Assembly: GCF_943737005.1 (NCBI RefSeq)
Contig: NZ_CALSFU010000014.1
Location: 93,385 to 157,384 of the forward strand
Source: Achromobacter sp. Marseille-Q4962
Lineage (GTDB): Bacteria; Pseudomonadota; Gammaproteobacteria; Burkholderiales; Burkholderiaceae_B
Direction of reading: 5' to 3'
Length of the DNA: 64,000 bases
A program made the translations under genes and the position numbers. This document shows, piece after piece, positions 17,189 to 27,059 of the stretch; the stretch's first letter is position 1; each line of letters opens with the position of its first letter. The notes beneath the pieces were generated by a model. The model made no database searches. It was not told the DNA's origin and saw only the letters and a list, made by a program, of their open reading frames with translations.

Positions 17189-17842
17189 ATGCCCGCACGC
17201 ACTGAAACCGAGATCTACACCGGCGGCGCCGGCCGCATCGATTGCGCCGTGGATTGGCCCGACGCCGATCCGCGCGGCTGGGCGCTGGTGCTGCATCCGC
17301 ATCCGCTGCAGGGCGGCGCGCGCGAAAACAAGGTGGTGACGACCATCGCGCGGGCCTGCGTGCAGCACGGCCTGGTCGCCGTGCGCCCGAATTTCCGCGG
17401 CGTGGGCGCGTCCGAAGGCGAGTTCGACAAGTCGCGCGGCGAAACCGCGGACATGGTCGCGCTGGTGGCGCAGGTGCGCGAGCGCCATCCGGCGCTGGCG
17501 CCGGCGCCCTGGGTGCTGGCGGGCTTTTCGTTCGGCACCGCGGTGGCGGCGCAGGCCTATGCGGCGCTGGCCGGGCAGGGCGATGCCAACCTGCCCAAGG
17601 CGCTCATGCTCATGGGGCCGGCCGTGAACCGGTTCCAGTCGCACGAGGTGCAGGTGCCCGGCGACACGTTGATGGTGCATGGCGAGGAGGACGAGGTCGT
17701 GCCGCTGTCCGAGGCCATGGACTGGGCGCGTCCGCGCGCGATTCCCGTGGTGGTGGTGCCGGGTGCTTCGCACTTCTTCCACGGCAAGCTGCTGGTGCTG
17801 CGCCACCTGGTGCAGGCGCGGCTGAAGGTGGCGCTGGACTGA
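17189..17842 (+). CDS. alpha/beta hydrolase (YpfH/dienelactone hydrolase-like)
   Basis: 217 residues. LVLHPHPLQGGARENKVV at residues 30-45 and RPNFRGVGASEGEFD near 70 are typical of this small hydrolase group. The nucleophile elbow is GFSFG near residue 113, the acid follows HGEEDEVVPL near 170, and the catalytic His is in GASHFFHGKL near 195. The substrate is unknown. It lies 32 bp after the lipoprotein gene and may share its transcript; the Met at 17189 begins the conserved region. Confidence 0.85.
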   Translation: MPARTETEIYTGGAGRIDCAVDWPDADPRGWALVLHPHPLQGGARENKVVTTIARACVQHGLVAVRPNFRGVGASEGEFDKSRGETADMVALVAQVRERHPALAPAPWVLAGFSFGTAVAAQAYAALAGQGDANLPKALMLMGPAVNRFQSHEVQVPGDTLMVHGEEDEVVPLSEAMDWARPRAIPVVVVPGASHFFHGKLLVLRHLVQARLKVALD

Positions 17843-17893
17843 AGCGGCGACACCGCGATGCGCCACGGCGCGTTGCATCAAGTTGCATGTTTT

Positions 17894-17919
17894 CGCCGCG
17901 CGGGGAACCCCGCGCGGCG
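17894..17919. repeat. perfect GC palindrome before dacC
   Basis: Two 12-base arms (CGCCGCGCGGGG and its complement) are separated by AA. There is no T run on either side in the right direction, so it is not a classical terminator. It lies 23 bp upstream of the TATAAT at 17942, so it could act as an operator or an RNA hairpin. Confidence 0.6.
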
Positions 17920-17941
17920 CGGCCGGGTCGTATCGCCTGCC

Positions 17942-17947
17942 TATAAT
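17942..17947 (+). promoter_or_regulatory. -10 element for dacC
   Basis: A perfect TATAAT lies 54 bp before the dacC ATG. No clear -35 is found 17 bp upstream, where the GC palindrome ends, so the promoter may depend on an activator or on the palindrome. Confidence 0.5.
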
Positions 17948-18000
17948 TGTCAGCTTCTTGCCCCGCGCCAGCGGGCGTCTTTCCTGGACTCACGTTGCCG

Positions 18001-19260
18001 ATGAAGACTCTGTCCCACTCCGCTCACTCTCCTCTCGTTGTTTCCCGCCGCGTCCTGAGCGGCGCCGTGTTGTCGGCCATGCTTGCCATGTCTGCGCCGG
18101 CGTGGACGCAGCAGGCGCCGGCGGCTCCGGCGGCGGCGCAACCCGCGGCGCCGGCCCCGGCCGCGGCGGGCGCGGTTGCGGTGGGCGATGTGTCCGCGGT
18201 GCCGGCGCCCACCATCGCGGCCAAGGCCTGGATCGTCATCGACGTCAACAGCGGCCAGACGCTGGCGGCTTCCAACGCCGACATGAAGGTCGAGCCGGCC
18301 TCGCTCACCAAGATCATGACGGCCTACGTCGTGTTCGATGCGCTCGAAGAAAAGCGCCTGACGCTGGAGCAGACCGTGCCGGTTTCCGAGCACGCCTGGC
18401 GCACGGGCGGCTCGCGCATGTTCATCGAGCCGCGCAAGCCCGTGACCGTCGACGAACTCAACCAGGGCATGATCGTGCAGTCGGGCAACGACGCCTCGGT
18501 GGCGCTGGCCGAGGCGGTGGGCGGCAGCGAGTCCGCCTTCGCCGCGCTCATGAACCAGGAGGCCGAGCGCCTGGGCATGAAGAGCACGCACTTCGTGAAC
18601 GCCACCGGCCTGCCCGACCCGCAGCACATGACCACCGCGCGCGACCTGGCCACGCTGTCGGCGCACCTCATCACCGATCACCCCGACTTCTATCACTACT
18701 ACAAGCAGAAGAGCTTCACCTACAACAAGATCACGCAGCCCAACCGCAACCGCCTGCTGTGGGCCGACCCGTCGGTGGACGGCATGAAAACCGGCCATAC
18801 CGAGTCGGCCGGCTACTGCCTGGTCTCCACCGCGCTGCGCGGCGACCGCCGCGTGCTGGCCGTGGTGCTGGGCACCGACAGCGAGGCCACGCGCGCCGAG
18901 GAAAGCCTGAAGCTCCTGAACTGGAGCTTCCAGAACTTCGACACCGTCAAGCTCTTCGACAAGAGCCAGCCCGGCATCGATGCCCGCGTCTGGGAAGGCA
19001 CGGTCGAGAACGTGAAGCTGGGCCCGCCCAAGCCGGTGACCCTCGCCGTGCCGCGCGGCAAGGCCGGCGACCTCAAACCCGTGGTGCAGCGTACCGACCC
19101 GCTCATCGCGCCGCTGTCCAAGGGCCAGCAGGTGGGCACGGTGCAATTCACGCTGGACGGCAAGGTGCTGCGCACCGAGCCCCTGGTGGTGCAGGACGCG
19201 GTGGAGCGCGCCGGCTTCTTCGGCCGCATGGTCGACACCGTCAAGCGCTGGTTCCAGTAA
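18001..19260 (+). CDS. dacC: D-alanyl-D-alanine carboxypeptidase (PBP5/6 type)
   Basis: A 419-residue S11 serine peptidase that trims the terminal D-Ala of peptidoglycan stem peptides. An N-terminal signal peptide is followed by an Ala/Pro-rich linker. EPASLTKIMTAYVV holds the Ser-x-x-Lys (S101/K104), SGNDASVAL the SGN triad (near 161), and VDGMKTGHTESAGYCL the KTG box (K263). The C-terminal beta domain ends in RMVDTVKRWFQ, an amphipathic helix that anchors the enzyme to the outer face of the inner membrane. Its pairing with the D-amino acid transaminase downstream is the conserved dacC-dat arrangement. The ATG at 18001 is chosen because the earlier start adds residues ahead of the signal peptide. 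Confidence 0.95.
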   Translation: MKTLSHSAHSPLVVSRRVLSGAVLSAMLAMSAPAWTQQAPAAPAAAQPAAPAPAAAGAVAVGDVSAVPAPTIAAKAWIVIDVNSGQTLAASNADMKVEPASLTKIMTAYVVFDALEEKRLTLEQTVPVSEHAWRTGGSRMFIEPRKPVTVDELNQGMIVQSGNDASVALAEAVGGSESAFAALMNQEAERLGMKSTHFVNATGLPDPQHMTTARDLATLSAHLITDHPDFYHYYKQKSFTYNKITQPNRNRLLWADPSVDGMKTGHTESAGYCLVSTALRGDRRVLAVVLGTDSEATRAEESLKLLNWSFQNFDTVKLFDKSQPGIDARVWEGTVENVKLGPPKPVTLAVPRGKAGDLKPVVQRTDPLIAPLSKGQQVGTVQFTLDGKVLRTEPLVVQDAVERAGFFGRMVDTVKRWFQ

Positions 19261-19287
19261 AACCGCCGGCCGCGGGTGTAATCTACG

Positions 19288-19314
19288 GGACGGGCCCAGG
19301 GCCCGTCCTTTTTA
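19288..19314 (+). terminator. rho-independent terminator after dacC
   Basis: GGACGGGCCC and GGGCCCGTCC pair across a single A (a few closing pairs must open) and are followed by TTTTTA. It lies 28 bp after the dacC stop, so dat is probably served by read-through or its own promoter. Confidence 0.8.
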
Positions 19315-19341
19315 TTTTCATTCGACACTCAGGAGTTCCTC

Positions 19342-20208
19342 ATGATCCCGGGCGTGCCTGGCGACAGCCAGGTGTATCTCAACGGCGAGTTCCTGCGGCT
19401 GGATGAGGCGAAAGTCTCCGTCCTCGACCGCGGCTTCATTTTCGGCGATGGCATCTACGAAGTGGTGCCCGTCTACAACGGCAATGCCTTCCGCATGGCC
19501 GAGCACCTGGACCGCCTGGACCGCAGCCTGGCGGCGCTGCGCATTGCCTCGCCCCTGGACCGCGCGGGCTGGATCGACCTGGTTGCCGAACTCATCGCGC
19601 GCGGCGGCATGCCCACCTGCCTGATCTACCTGCAGGTCACCCGCGGCGTGTACAAGCGCGACCACGCCTTCCCGCCCGAGCCCGTCGCGCCCACGGTCTT
19701 CGGCATGGCCTCGGCCTGGTCGCCGCCTTCGGCCGAACAGCGCGCCCGGGGCATCTCGGCCATCGGCATTCCCGACGAGCGCTGGCTGCATTGTGAGATC
19801 AAGTCCGTTTCGCTGCTGGGCAACGTGCTGGCCCGCCAGCAGGCGGTCGACGCCCACGTGGACGAAGTCGTGCAGTTCCGCGACGGCTACCTGACCGAAG
19901 GCTCCTCGTCCAACATCTGGGTGGTGTCGCAGGGCAAGCTGCTGGCCCCGCCCAAGAACAACCTCATCCTGGAAGGCATCCGCTACGGCCTGCTGGGCGA
20001 GCTGGCGGCCGAGACCGGCATCCCGTTCGAGGCGCGCCGCATCACGCGCGAGGAAGTCGAGCGCGCCGACGAACTGCTGGTGACCTCGGCCACCAAGGAA
20101 GTGCTGCCCATCCTCTCCCTGGACGGCAAGCCTGTGGGTTCGGGCAAGCCCGGCCCGGTTTATGCGCAACTGCGGGCGGGTTATGATGCCCGCATCGCCG
20201 CGCTCTGA
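19342..20208 (+). CDS. dat: D-amino acid aminotransferase
   Basis: A 288-residue fold-type IV PLP enzyme interconverting D-alanine and D-glutamate, supplying D-amino acids for the wall. LDRGFIFGDGIYEVVPVYNG is the family N terminus, CEIKSVSLLGNVLARQQA holds the PLP Lys (about residue 154), EGSSSNIWVV the cofactor-phosphate region, and VTSATKEVLPI the C-terminal motif. Branched-chain aminotransferase is the close alternative, but the size and the dacC neighbour favour the D-amino acid enzyme. Confidence 0.88.
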   Translation: MIPGVPGDSQVYLNGEFLRLDEAKVSVLDRGFIFGDGIYEVVPVYNGNAFRMAEHLDRLDRSLAALRIASPLDRAGWIDLVAELIARGGMPTCLIYLQVTRGVYKRDHAFPPEPVAPTVFGMASAWSPPSAEQRARGISAIGIPDERWLHCEIKSVSLLGNVLARQQAVDAHVDEVVQFRDGYLTEGSSSNIWVVSQGKLLAPPKNNLILEGIRYGLLGELAAETGIPFEARRITREEVERADELLVTSATKEVLPILSLDGKPVGSGKPGPVYAQLRAGYDARIAAL

Positions 20209-20294
20209 CGCCGGCCGGCCTCGTCCGGGGCCCTTTGCCCGCGCGGGCCCTGCCCGCGCGGCGCCCGGAACGCCGCCACCCTCGCAGGTTCATC

Positions 20295-20567
20295 ATGCAC
20301 ATTCCGCCCGAAGAATCCCTCATCGAGTATCCCAGTGACTTTCCCATCAAGGTCATGGGCAAGCACCATCCCGACTTCGCGCAGACGCTGACCGAAGTCG
20401 TGCTGCAATTCGATCCCGGCTTCGACGCCTCCACGGTGGAGATGCGGCCCAGCAAGGGCGGCAACTACATGGGGCTGACCTTCACCGTGCGCGCCACCTC
20501 GCGCGAGCAGCTCGACGCGCTCTACCGCGCGCTGCACGGCCATCCCATGGTGTCCATCGTTCTCTGA
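20295..20567 (+). CDS. ybeD: DUF493 (YbeD-like) protein
   Basis: A 90-residue protein of the DUF493 family (ESLIEYPSDFPIKVMGKHHPDF; GGNYMGLTFTVRATSREQLDALYR), a small ferredoxin-like alpha/beta fold of unconfirmed regulatory function. It sits 3 bp before lipB, as ybeD does in E. coli. The Met at 20295 is chosen because upstream in-frame residues are Arg/Pro-rich and unlike the family. Confidence 0.92.
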   Translation: MHIPPEESLIEYPSDFPIKVMGKHHPDFAQTLTEVVLQFDPGFDASTVEMRPSKGGNYMGLTFTVRATSREQLDALYRALHGHPMVSIVL

Positions 20568-20570
20568 GCC

Positions 20571-21215
20571 GTGGCGGTCGTCATCAAATGGCTGGCGGGG
20601 CCGGCCGAATACCTGCCGGTGTGGCAGGCCATGCAGGCCTACACCAACGAACGCGGCGCCGACGCCGCCGACGAGATCTGGCTCTGCGAGCACCAGCCCG
20701 TCTATACGCTGGGGCAGGCCGGCCAGCCCCGGCACCTGCTCAATCCCGGCCACATCCCCGTGGTGCATTGCGACCGCGGCGGGCAGGTCACGTATCACGG
20801 CCCGGGCCAGGTCATGGGCTACGCGCTGTTCGACCTGCGCCGCGCCGGCGTCCACGTCAAGGAATACGTGACCCTGCTCGAAGGCGCCGTCATCGGCACC
20901 CTGGCCGAGCTGGGCGTGCCGCATGCCTGCCGCAAGCCCGGCGCGCCCGGCGTCTACGTGCCGGGCCCGGATGGCGAGCTGGCCAAGATCGCTGCGCTGG
21001 GCATCAAGATCCGCAACGGCCGCGCCTATCACGGCGTGTCGCTGAACGTGGCCATGGACCTGCAGCCCTTTCTGGGCATCAACCCCTGTGGTTACGAGGG
21101 GCTGCGCACCGTGGACATGCGCAGCGTGGGCGTCGAGGTGCCCGCCGCGCTGGCCGGCGACACCCTGGGACGCAATCTTGCCGCCGCCTGGAAGGCGGTC
21201 CGGAGCCTGGCTTGA
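20571..21215 (+). CDS. lipB: octanoyl-ACP:protein N-octanoyltransferase
   Basis: A 214-residue enzyme moving octanoate from ACP to lipoyl domains, the first step of lipoate synthesis. [21 protein letters not shown] is the signature; the catalytic Cys is in [13 protein letters not shown] (near 120) and the catalytic Lys in [10 protein letters not shown] (near 145). It starts with GTG directly after ybeD. Lengths and motifs are complete; lipA lies 0.85 kb downstream. Confidence 0.94.
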   Translation: MAVVIKWLAGPAEYLPVWQAMQAYTNERGADAADEIWLCEHQPVYTLGQAGQPRHLLNPGHIPVVHCDRGGQVTYHGPGQVMGYALFDLRRAGVHVKEYVTLLEGAVIGTLAELGVPHACRKPGAPGVYVPGPDGELAKIAALGIKIRNGRAYHGVSLNVAMDLQPFLGINPCGYEGLRTVDMRSVGVEVPAALAGDTLGRNLAAAWKAVRSLA

Positions 21216-21943
21216 GCACATTCACCGCCGCCGACGTCGCGGCCACCACCCCCGAGCAGCTGACGGCCCTGCGCGCCGGCCCGCCCGCCGTCTACGCCGC
21301 GTGGGTCCGCGCCGCCGCCGACCTCGGCCTGGTCGAGGCGCAGGCCATCTACGGGCAGATGCTGCTGGACGGCGCCGGCGTCGAGCGCGACCCGGCCGAA
21401 GCCCTGTCCTGGTTCAAGCGCGCCGCCCACGCCGACCACCTCATGGCCATCAATATGGTGGGCCGCTGCTACGAGAACGGCTGGGGCGTACCCCGCGACG
21501 ATGTCGTCGCGGCCTACTGGTTCCGCCTGGCGGCCGACCGCGGCCTGGACTGGGGCATGTACAACTACGCGCACATGCACCGGCAGGGCCGCGGCGGCGT
21601 GCCGCAGGACCAGGCCGCCGCCCTGGCGCTCTACCGCAAGGCGGCCGAACTGGGCCACGTCAAGTCCATCGGCATGCTGGGCCGCTACTACGAGGCCGGC
21701 ACCGTGGTGGAACGCGACCCGGACCAGGCCTTCGACTGCTACCGCCGCGCCGCCGAGGGCGGCGACTTCCGCGGCATGTTCCACCTGGGCCGCCTGCTGC
21801 TGGCGCGCGACCGGGCGGAAGACGCCGAACCATGGCTGACGCGCGTGCCCGAAACGGCCACGCCGGCCTTTCTGCGCGAAGCCGACGCCATGCTGCGCGC
21901 AGAAGGCTTCGCGCCCCGCTACGGGACTGCCGAAGCCCGCTGA
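21212..21943 (+). CDS. Sel1-repeat protein
   Basis: 243 residues, starting with TTG that overlaps the lipB stop by 4 bp. At least four Sel1-like helical repeats are visible: [53 protein letters not shown] and [17 protein letters not shown], each about 36-38 residues. Such solenoids bind partner proteins; the target is unknown. The tight overlap with lipB and the following lipA suggest a shared transcript, and no function in lipoylation is claimed. The rare start codon implies low, coupled translation. Confidence 0.85.
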   Translation: MSTFTAADVAATTPEQLTALRAGPPAVYAAWVRAAADLGLVEAQAIYGQMLLDGAGVERDPAEALSWFKRAAHADHLMAINMVGRCYENGWGVPRDDVVAAYWFRLAADRGLDWGMYNYAHMHRQGRGGVPQDQAAALALYRKAAELGHVKSIGMLGRYYEAGTVVERDPDQAFDCYRRAAEGGDFRGMFHLGRLLLARDRAEDAEPWLTRVPETATPAFLREADAMLRAEGFAPRYGTAEAR

Positions 21944-22059
21944 CGGCCCTGCGCGGGCGGCCTGGCTGCGCCGCGCGCCCGGCGTCGCCGCCCGCCGGGG
22001 GTAAAATGCCCTTTTCATTGCGGACCGGGCGCGGCGCGCACCGGTCATGAAGGTGGTCC

Positions 22060-23064
22060 ATGTCTACGCTTGCCGAGTCTCCTGTTCCCCCGAACGAATC
22101 CGCCGCCCGCACCACGGAAGCGGCCTACGATCCGACGCAAAAGCAGAAATCGCAGGCCAAGACGGCGCGCATTCCCATCAAGATCGTTCCGGCCGAGCGC
22201 CTGAAAAAGCCCGAATGGATACGCGTCAAGGCCGCCGCGCCCGGCTCGCGCTTCTACGACATCAAGCGCATCCTGCGCGAGCACAACCTGCACACGGTGT
22301 GCGAGGAAGCGTCCTGCCCCAACATCGGCGAATGCTTCGGCAAGGGCACGGCCACGTTCATGATCATGGGCGACAAGTGCACGCGCCGCTGCCCCTTCTG
22401 TGACGTGGGCCACGGCCGCCCGGATCCTCTGGACACCAACGAGCCCCTCAACCTGGCGCGCACCATCGCCGCGATGAAGCTGTCCTACGTGGTCATCACC
22501 TCGGTGGACCGCGACGACCTGCGAGACGGCGGCGCCGGCCACTTCGTGAACTGCATCAACCACATCCGCGAGCTCTCGCCCAGCACCCGCATCGAAGTGC
22601 TCGTGCCCGACTTCCGCGGCCGCCTCGACCGCGCCCTCGCCATCCTCAACGCCGGCCCTCCCGACGTCATGAACCACAACCTGGAAACCGTGCCCCGCCT
22701 GTACAAGCAGGCCCGCCCGGGTTCCGACTACATGCACTCGCTCAAGCTGCTGGCCGAATTCAAGAAACTGCACCCCGAAGTCCCCACCAAGTCCGGCCTC
22801 ATGCTGGGCCTGGGCGAAACCGACGAGGAAATCCTCCAGGTCATGCGCGACATGCGCGAGCACAACGTCGACATGCTCACCATCGGCCAGTACCTGCAGC
22901 CGTCGGAGCACCACCTGCCGGTGTTGCGCTACGTTCATCCGGACACCTTCGCCATGTTCGAGCGGGAAGCGTACGCCATGGGGTTCTCGCATGCGGCGGT
23001 GGGTGCGATGGTGCGTTCTTCGTACCACGCCGACGAACAGGCGCATGCGGCTGGGGTGAATTGA
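22060..23064 (+). CDS. lipA: lipoyl synthase
   Basis: A 334-residue radical-SAM enzyme inserting two sulfurs into octanoyl groups. The auxiliary cluster ligands are in [12 protein letters not shown] (Cx4Cx5C), the radical-SAM cluster in CTRRCPFC (Cx3Cx2C), and the C-terminal RSSYHA supplies the conserved Ser ligand. The first 45 residues are a variable, Lys/Ala-rich extension. It completes the lipB-lipA pathway and converges tail-to-tail with rfbC. Confidence 0.96.
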   Translation: MSTLAESPVPPNESAARTTEAAYDPTQKQKSQAKTARIPIKIVPAERLKKPEWIRVKAAAPGSRFYDIKRILREHNLHTVCEEASCPNIGECFGKGTATFMIMGDKCTRRCPFCDVGHGRPDPLDTNEPLNLARTIAAMKLSYVVITSVDRDDLRDGGAGHFVNCINHIRELSPSTRIEVLVPDFRGRLDRALAILNAGPPDVMNHNLETVPRLYKQARPGSDYMHSLKLLAEFKKLHPEVPTKSGLMLGLGETDEEILQVMRDMREHNVDMLTIGQYLQPSEHHLPVLRYVHPDTFAMFEREAYAMGFSHAAVGAMVRSSYHADEQAHAAGVN

Positions 23065-23065
23065 A

Positions 23066-23608
23066 TCAGTAGGCCGGCGCGTCGGCAAACGACGCGCCAT
23101 TGCGATCCTTCTCGGAAAGCAGCGGCAGTTGCCGGCAGGGCCAGGCGATTGCCAGCTCCGGGTCGTCCCACCGGATGCAGCGTTCGTGCCGTGGAGCGTA
23201 ATAGTCCGTGGTTTTGTACAGGACCTCTGCAAAATCCGATAGCGTCAGAAAGCCGTGGGCGAAGCCCTCGGGGATCCACACCTGGCGCTTGTTCTCCGCG
23301 CTGAGCAGAGTGCCTACCCATTTCCCGAATGACGGCGAACTGCGCCGCAAATCCACCGCGACGTCGAAGATCTCGCCCGCGCATACGCGGACGAGCTTGC
23401 CCTGGGGCTGTTCGATCTGGTAGTGCAGCCCGCGCAACACGCCCTGGATCGAACGCGAATGGTTGTCTTGCACGAAGCGGGGCTGCAGTCCCGTCGCCGC
23501 TTCGAACGCGGCCTGGTTGAAACTTTCGAAGAAAAAGCCGCGTTCGTCACCCAGCACCCTGGGCTCCAGGAGCAACACTTCGGGAATGGCTTGGGGGATG
23601 GCCTTCAT
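23066..23608 (-). CDS. rfbC: dTDP-4-dehydrorhamnose 3,5-epimerase
   Basis: A 180-residue cupin (RmlC), third enzyme of dTDP-L-rhamnose synthesis. DERGFFFESFNQ, VLRGLHYQ (catalytic His), AGEIFDVAVDLRRSSPSFGKW and IPEGFAHGFLTLSD are all family motifs. It is the last gene of the rmlBDAC set; its start touches the rfbA stop (one-base overlap). Rhamnose made here probably enters a surface glycan, possibly via the 0-6 kb glycosyltransferases, though they are on the opposite strand and 17 kb away. Confidence 0.95.
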   Translation of the reverse strand: MKAIPQAIPEVLLLEPRVLGDERGFFFESFNQAAFEAATGLQPRFVQDNHSRSIQGVLRGLHYQIEQPQGKLVRVCAGEIFDVAVDLRRSSPSFGKWVGTLLSAENKRQVWIPEGFAHGFLTLSDFAEVLYKTTDYYAPRHERCIRWDDPELAIAWPCRQLPLLSEKDRNGASFADAPAY

Positions 23609-24489
23609 CAGAACACCTTGTCCATCACGAGACGCATCAGGTACTGACCATAGCCGCTTTTGGCCAGGGGAGCTGCCAGTTTTTCCAGTGCGTCGGCGCT
23701 GATCCAGCCCTGGCGAAAGGCGATTTCCTCGGGGCAGGCCACTTTCAGCCCTTGGCGATGTTCCAGCGTGGCGATGAACTGGCCAGCCTCCAACAGCGAT
23801 TCATGGGTGCCGGTGTCCAGCCATGCGTAGCCCCGGCCCATGATCTCCACGGCCAGCCGGCCTTGTTCCAGATAGTGCTGGTTGACGTCGGTGATTTCGA
23901 GTTCGCCCCGCGCGGACGGCCGGATTCCCCGCGCGATGTCGATGACGTCGTTGTCGTAGAAATACAGTCCGGTCACTGCATAGCTGGAGCGCGGCCGGGC
24001 TGGCTTTTCCTCGATGGAGAGGACCTTGCCATGCTGGTCGAACTTCGCCACGCCGTAGCGTTGGGCATCCTGGACATGGTAGGCGAACACGGTGGCGCCG
24101 TCCGCACGCGCATTGGCGCGTTGCAGCAGCTGGGGCAATTCATGGCCGTAGAAGATGTTGTCTCCCAGCACCAGCGCCGAAGCCTCCCGGCCGATGAAGG
24201 GCGCGCCAATAAGGAAGGCTTGCGCCAAGCCGTCGGGAGACGGTTGCACCGCATACTCGAGGTTCAGTCCCCACTGCGAACCATCGCCCAGCAATTGCTG
24301 GAAGCGCGGCGTGTCCTGGGGTGTAGAAATAACCAGGATGTCACGGATGCCCGCCAGCATCAGGGTCGTGAGCGGGTAATAGATCATCGGCTTGTCGAAG
24401 ACCGGCAGCAGCTGTTTGCTGATGGCCAGCGTCGCCGGATGCAGCCGGACGCCCGAGCCGCCGGCCAGAACTATGCCTTTGCGCGCCAT
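23608..24489 (-). CDS. rfbA: glucose-1-phosphate thymidylyltransferase
   Basis: A 293-residue RmlA nucleotidyltransferase forming dTDP-glucose. [20 protein letters not shown] is the nucleotide loop (GVR where most have GTR), [15 protein letters not shown] carries the catalytic Lys region, [10 protein letters not shown] the metal-binding Asp, and [16 protein letters not shown] the sugar site. It overlaps rfbD by 19 bp. The Val for Thr in the loop is a mild variation and should not block activity. Confidence 0.95.
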   Translation of the reverse strand: MARKGIVLAGGSGVRLHPATLAISKQLLPVFDKPMIYYPLTTLMLAGIRDILVISTPQDTPRFQQLLGDGSQWGLNLEYAVQPSPDGLAQAFLIGAPFIGREASALVLGDNIFYGHELPQLLQRANARADGATVFAYHVQDAQRYGVAKFDQHGKVLSIEEKPARPRSSYAVTGLYFYDNDVIDIARGIRPSARGELEITDVNQHYLEQGRLAVEIMGRGYAWLDTGTHESLLEAGQFIATLEHRQGLKVACPEEIAFRQGWISADALEKLAAPLAKSGYGQYLMRLVMDKVF

Positions 24490-25382
24490 GCGGGGTCTCC
24501 AGGTTTGACGAGTTGATCCAGGACACGGTCGACCGGCTCGGTCCAGGGCGGCATTTCGCGTTGCAACGCGTTTGAGAGCAGGGACGTGTCCAGTATGGAA
24601 TTGCGTGGCCTTTGCGCGGCGGCCGGGTAGTCGCGCGCCGCGACTGCGCGGATTTTTTCGGGAACCAGCTTCAGGGCAGCGCCGCGCGCCGCAGCGCCGG
24701 CGATGATGTATTTTGCGAAGCCATGCCAGCTGGTAGAGCCGCTTGCCGCCAGATGGTAGGTGCCGGCGGGCAATAGGCCCGCTCGGCGGCGCTGGATCGC
24801 CTGCACGCTAAGGTCCGCGACCAACTCGGCCGAAGTCGGCGCGCCATGCTGGTCCGCCACCACGTCCAGGGTTTCGCGTTCCCGCGCCAGGCGCAACATG
24901 GTTTTCAGAAAATTGCTGCCATGCGCCGAGTAGACCCAGCTGGTCCTGAACACCAGCGCATCGCAGCCGCTTGCATGGATGGCCTGTTCGCCGGCGAGCT
25001 TGGTGCTGCCGTATACGTTCAAGGGATGCGGGGTGTCGGCTTCCGTGTAGGGCCGCGCCAGCGCGCCGTCGAAGACGTAGTCGGTCGAATAGTGCACCAG
25101 CAAGGCGCCAGCGGCGCGTGCATGACGCGCCAGGACGGAGGCCGCGCTTGCATTGACCTGGAGGGCGGTGTCGGGATCGCTTTCAGCCTTGTCCACTGCG
25201 GTCCAGGCTGCGGCGTTCACGATTACGTCGGCCGGGCAGGTCGCCAGAGCTGCGAGCAGCGCGTCCCGGTTGCGCAGGTCGGCATCGCTGCGGCCCAGCG
25301 CCACGACCTCTCCCAACGGGAGCAGGGCGCGACACAGTTCCCGGCCCACCTGGCCGTCTTTGCCCAACAATAAGATCTTCAC
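24471..25382 (-). CDS. rfbD: dTDP-4-dehydrorhamnose reductase
   Basis: A 303-residue extended SDR (RmlD) performing the last reduction to dTDP-L-rhamnose. It starts with GTG at 25382 ([16 protein letters not shown]), the only start that matches the family N terminus; longer in-frame starts run into rfb[10 protein letters not shown] and [11 protein letters not shown] (Y-x3-K) are the catalytic elements. It starts 10 bp after the rfbB stop. Confidence 0.94.
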   Translation of the reverse strand: MKILLLGKDGQVGRELCRALLPLGEVVALGRSDADLRNRDALLAALATCPADVIVNAAAWTAVDKAESDPDTALQVNASAASVLARHARAAGALLVHYSTDYVFDGALARPYTEADTPHPLNVYGSTKLAGEQAIHASGCDALVFRTSWVYSAHGSNFLKTMLRLARERETLDVVADQHGAPTSAELVADLSVQAIQRRRAGLLPAGTYHLAASGSTSWHGFAKYIIAGAAARGAALKLVPEKIRAVAARDYPAAAQRPRNSILDTSLLSNALQREMPPWTEPVDRVLDQLVKPGDPAWRAKA

Positions 25383-25392
25383 GCGGCCTTTG

Positions 25393-26454
25393 CTAAGTTT
25401 CGTAGCGTTCTTTGGCCCAGTCGCGATAGGCGCCACTGGCGACATTCGCCACCCACTGCGGGTGGCCCAGGTACCAGAGTACCGTTTTTCGGATGCCGCT
25501 TTCGAATGTTTCCGCAGGCTTCCAGCCCAGTTCGCGCCGCAGGCGGCTGGCGTCGACCGCATAGCGGCGGTCATGGCCGGGCCGGTCGGCGACGTGCGTG
25601 ATCTGGGCGGCGTAGGGCTGCCCGTCGATCCGGGGACTGAGCTCGTCGAGCAGCGCGCAGACGTGCCGCACTACGTCGAGGTTGGTCTTTTCGTTCCAGC
25701 CGCCCACGTTGTAGGTCGCTCCCGGCTGGCCAGCGTCCAGTATCTTGCGGATCGCATCGCAATGGTCGGCCACGTATAGCCAGTCGCGGATTTGCATGCC
25801 GTCGCCATAGATGGGCAGGGACTTGCCGGCGAGCGCATTGTGGACGACCAGCGGGATCAGTTTTTCCGGGAACTGGTAGGGGCCGTAGTTGTTTGCACAG
25901 TTCGAGGTCAGCACCGGCAGCCCGTAGGTGGTGTGAAAGGCCCGCACCAGATGGTCGCTTGCCGCCTTGCTTGCGGAGTAGGGACTATTGGGCGCGTAGG
26001 GAGTCATCTCCGTAAACGCTGGATCCGTCTTTCCCAGCGTGCCGTAGACCTCGTCGGTGGACACGTGCACGAAGCGGAAACCTGTTTGCGCGCTTGCCGG
26101 CAGACCGGTCCAATAGTCGCGCACTGTGGTCAGCAGGCGGGAGGTGCCGACGATGTTGGCCTGGACGAAGGATTCGGGGTCGGCGATGGAGCGGTCGACA
26201 TGGGTCTCGGCCGCGAAGTTGATCACCGCTCGCGGCGCATGGGTGCGCAAAAGGCGTGAAACGGTCTCCGGATCGCCGATATCGCCCTGGATGAGGGTGT
26301 GCCGGGGATCGCCTCGTAGAGACGCCAGGTTGTCGGGATTGCCGGCGTAGGTGAGCTTGTCCAGCGTAACGACGGGCTCGTCGCTGCAGGCGAGCCAATC
26401 CAATACGAAGTTGGAGCCGATGAAGCCAGCCCCGCCCGTCACCACAATGCTCAT
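25393..26454 (-). CDS. rfbB: dTDP-glucose 4,6-dehydratase
   Basis: A 353-residue RmlB SDR. MSIVVTGGAGFIGSNFVLDW binds NAD; VSTDEVYGTLG and PYSASKAASDHLVRAF supply the Thr/Asp/Glu and Tyr/Lys catalytic groups; IYGDGMQIRDWLYV is the substrate loop. The Met at 26454 is chosen because the 75 in-frame codons upstream lie antisense to non-coding and look Pro/Arg-rich. First gene of rmlBDAC, with 50 bp separating it from the upstream cobalamin gene. Confidence 0.96.
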   Translation of the reverse strand: MSIVVTGGAGFIGSNFVLDWLACSDEPVVTLDKLTYAGNPDNLASLRGDPRHTLIQGDIGDPETVSRLLRTHAPRAVINFAAETHVDRSIADPESFVQANIVGTSRLLTTVRDYWTGLPASAQTGFRFVHVSTDEVYGTLGKTDPAFTEMTPYAPNSPYSASKAASDHLVRAFHTTYGLPVLTSNCANNYGPYQFPEKLIPLVVHNALAGKSLPIYGDGMQIRDWLYVADHCDAIRKILDAGQPGATYNVGGWNEKTNLDVVRHVCALLDELSPRIDGQPYAAQITHVADRPGHDRRYAVDASRLRRELGWKPAETFESGIRKTVLWYLGHPQWVANVASGAYRDWAKERYET

Positions 26455-26504
26455 ATTCTTCAAATCCTCAGGGCCTGGCGGCGCCTGGCCCTCTTGGCGC
26501 GGGA

Positions 26505-27059
26505 CTATTTGCGCGCCTGGGCGCCCGCCCAGAACGTGTCTTTCTGCCCCGCATGCTGGTTTATACAACGCGCCAGCACGAACATCAGGTCCGACAGGCG
26601 GTTCAGGTATTGGCGCACGGGCGGGTTCACCGAGTCGGTACGAGCCAGCGTCACGACGGCACGTTCGGCGCGGCGGCACACCGTGCGAGCCACGTGCGCC
26701 TGCGCCGAGCCGCGGGAACCGCCCGGCAGGATGAATTCGCGCAAGGGCGGCAGGGTCTTGTTGTAGTGGGCCAGGCGCGCATCCAGACGGACGATGTGTT
26801 CATCCGTCAGCGCAGTGTGGCCCGGGATGCAGAGTTCCGCGCCCATGTCGAACAAGTCGTGTTGAATGGTCAGCAGGTCGGCGGATATCTCGGCGGGCAA
26901 GTCTTCGGTCAGCAGGACGCCGATCACGCTGTTCAATTCGTCGACATCGCCGATCGCCGCGATGCGCACGGCATCCTTGGGCGTACGGGATCCGTCCCCA
27001 AGACCCGTGGTGCCGTCGTCTCCCGTGCGGGTGGCAATGACAGATAGGCGGTTGGCCAT
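26505..27059 (-). CDS. cob(I)yrinic acid a,c-diamide adenosyltransferase (PduO type)
   Basis: 184 residues, transferring adenosyl from ATP to cob(I)alamin. VIATRTGDDGTTGLGDG at the N terminus is the ATP-binding signature of the PduO/MMAB family; FILPGGSRGSAQAHVARTVCRRAER near residues 120-145 holds the conserved Arg and Glu. The MANRLSV start at 27059 fits the family; the upstream in-frame extension does not. No B12 biosynthesis genes or B12 riboswitch are visible nearby, so it probably serves salvage. Confidence 0.92.
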   Translation of the reverse strand: MANRLSVIATRTGDDGTTGLGDGSRTPKDAVRIAAIGDVDELNSVIGVLLTEDLPAEISADLLTIQHDLFDMGAELCIPGHTALTDEHIVRLDARLAHYNKTLPPLREFILPGGSRGSAQAHVARTVCRRAERAVVTLARTDSVNPPVRQYLNRLSDLMFVLARCINQHAGQKDTFWAGAQARK

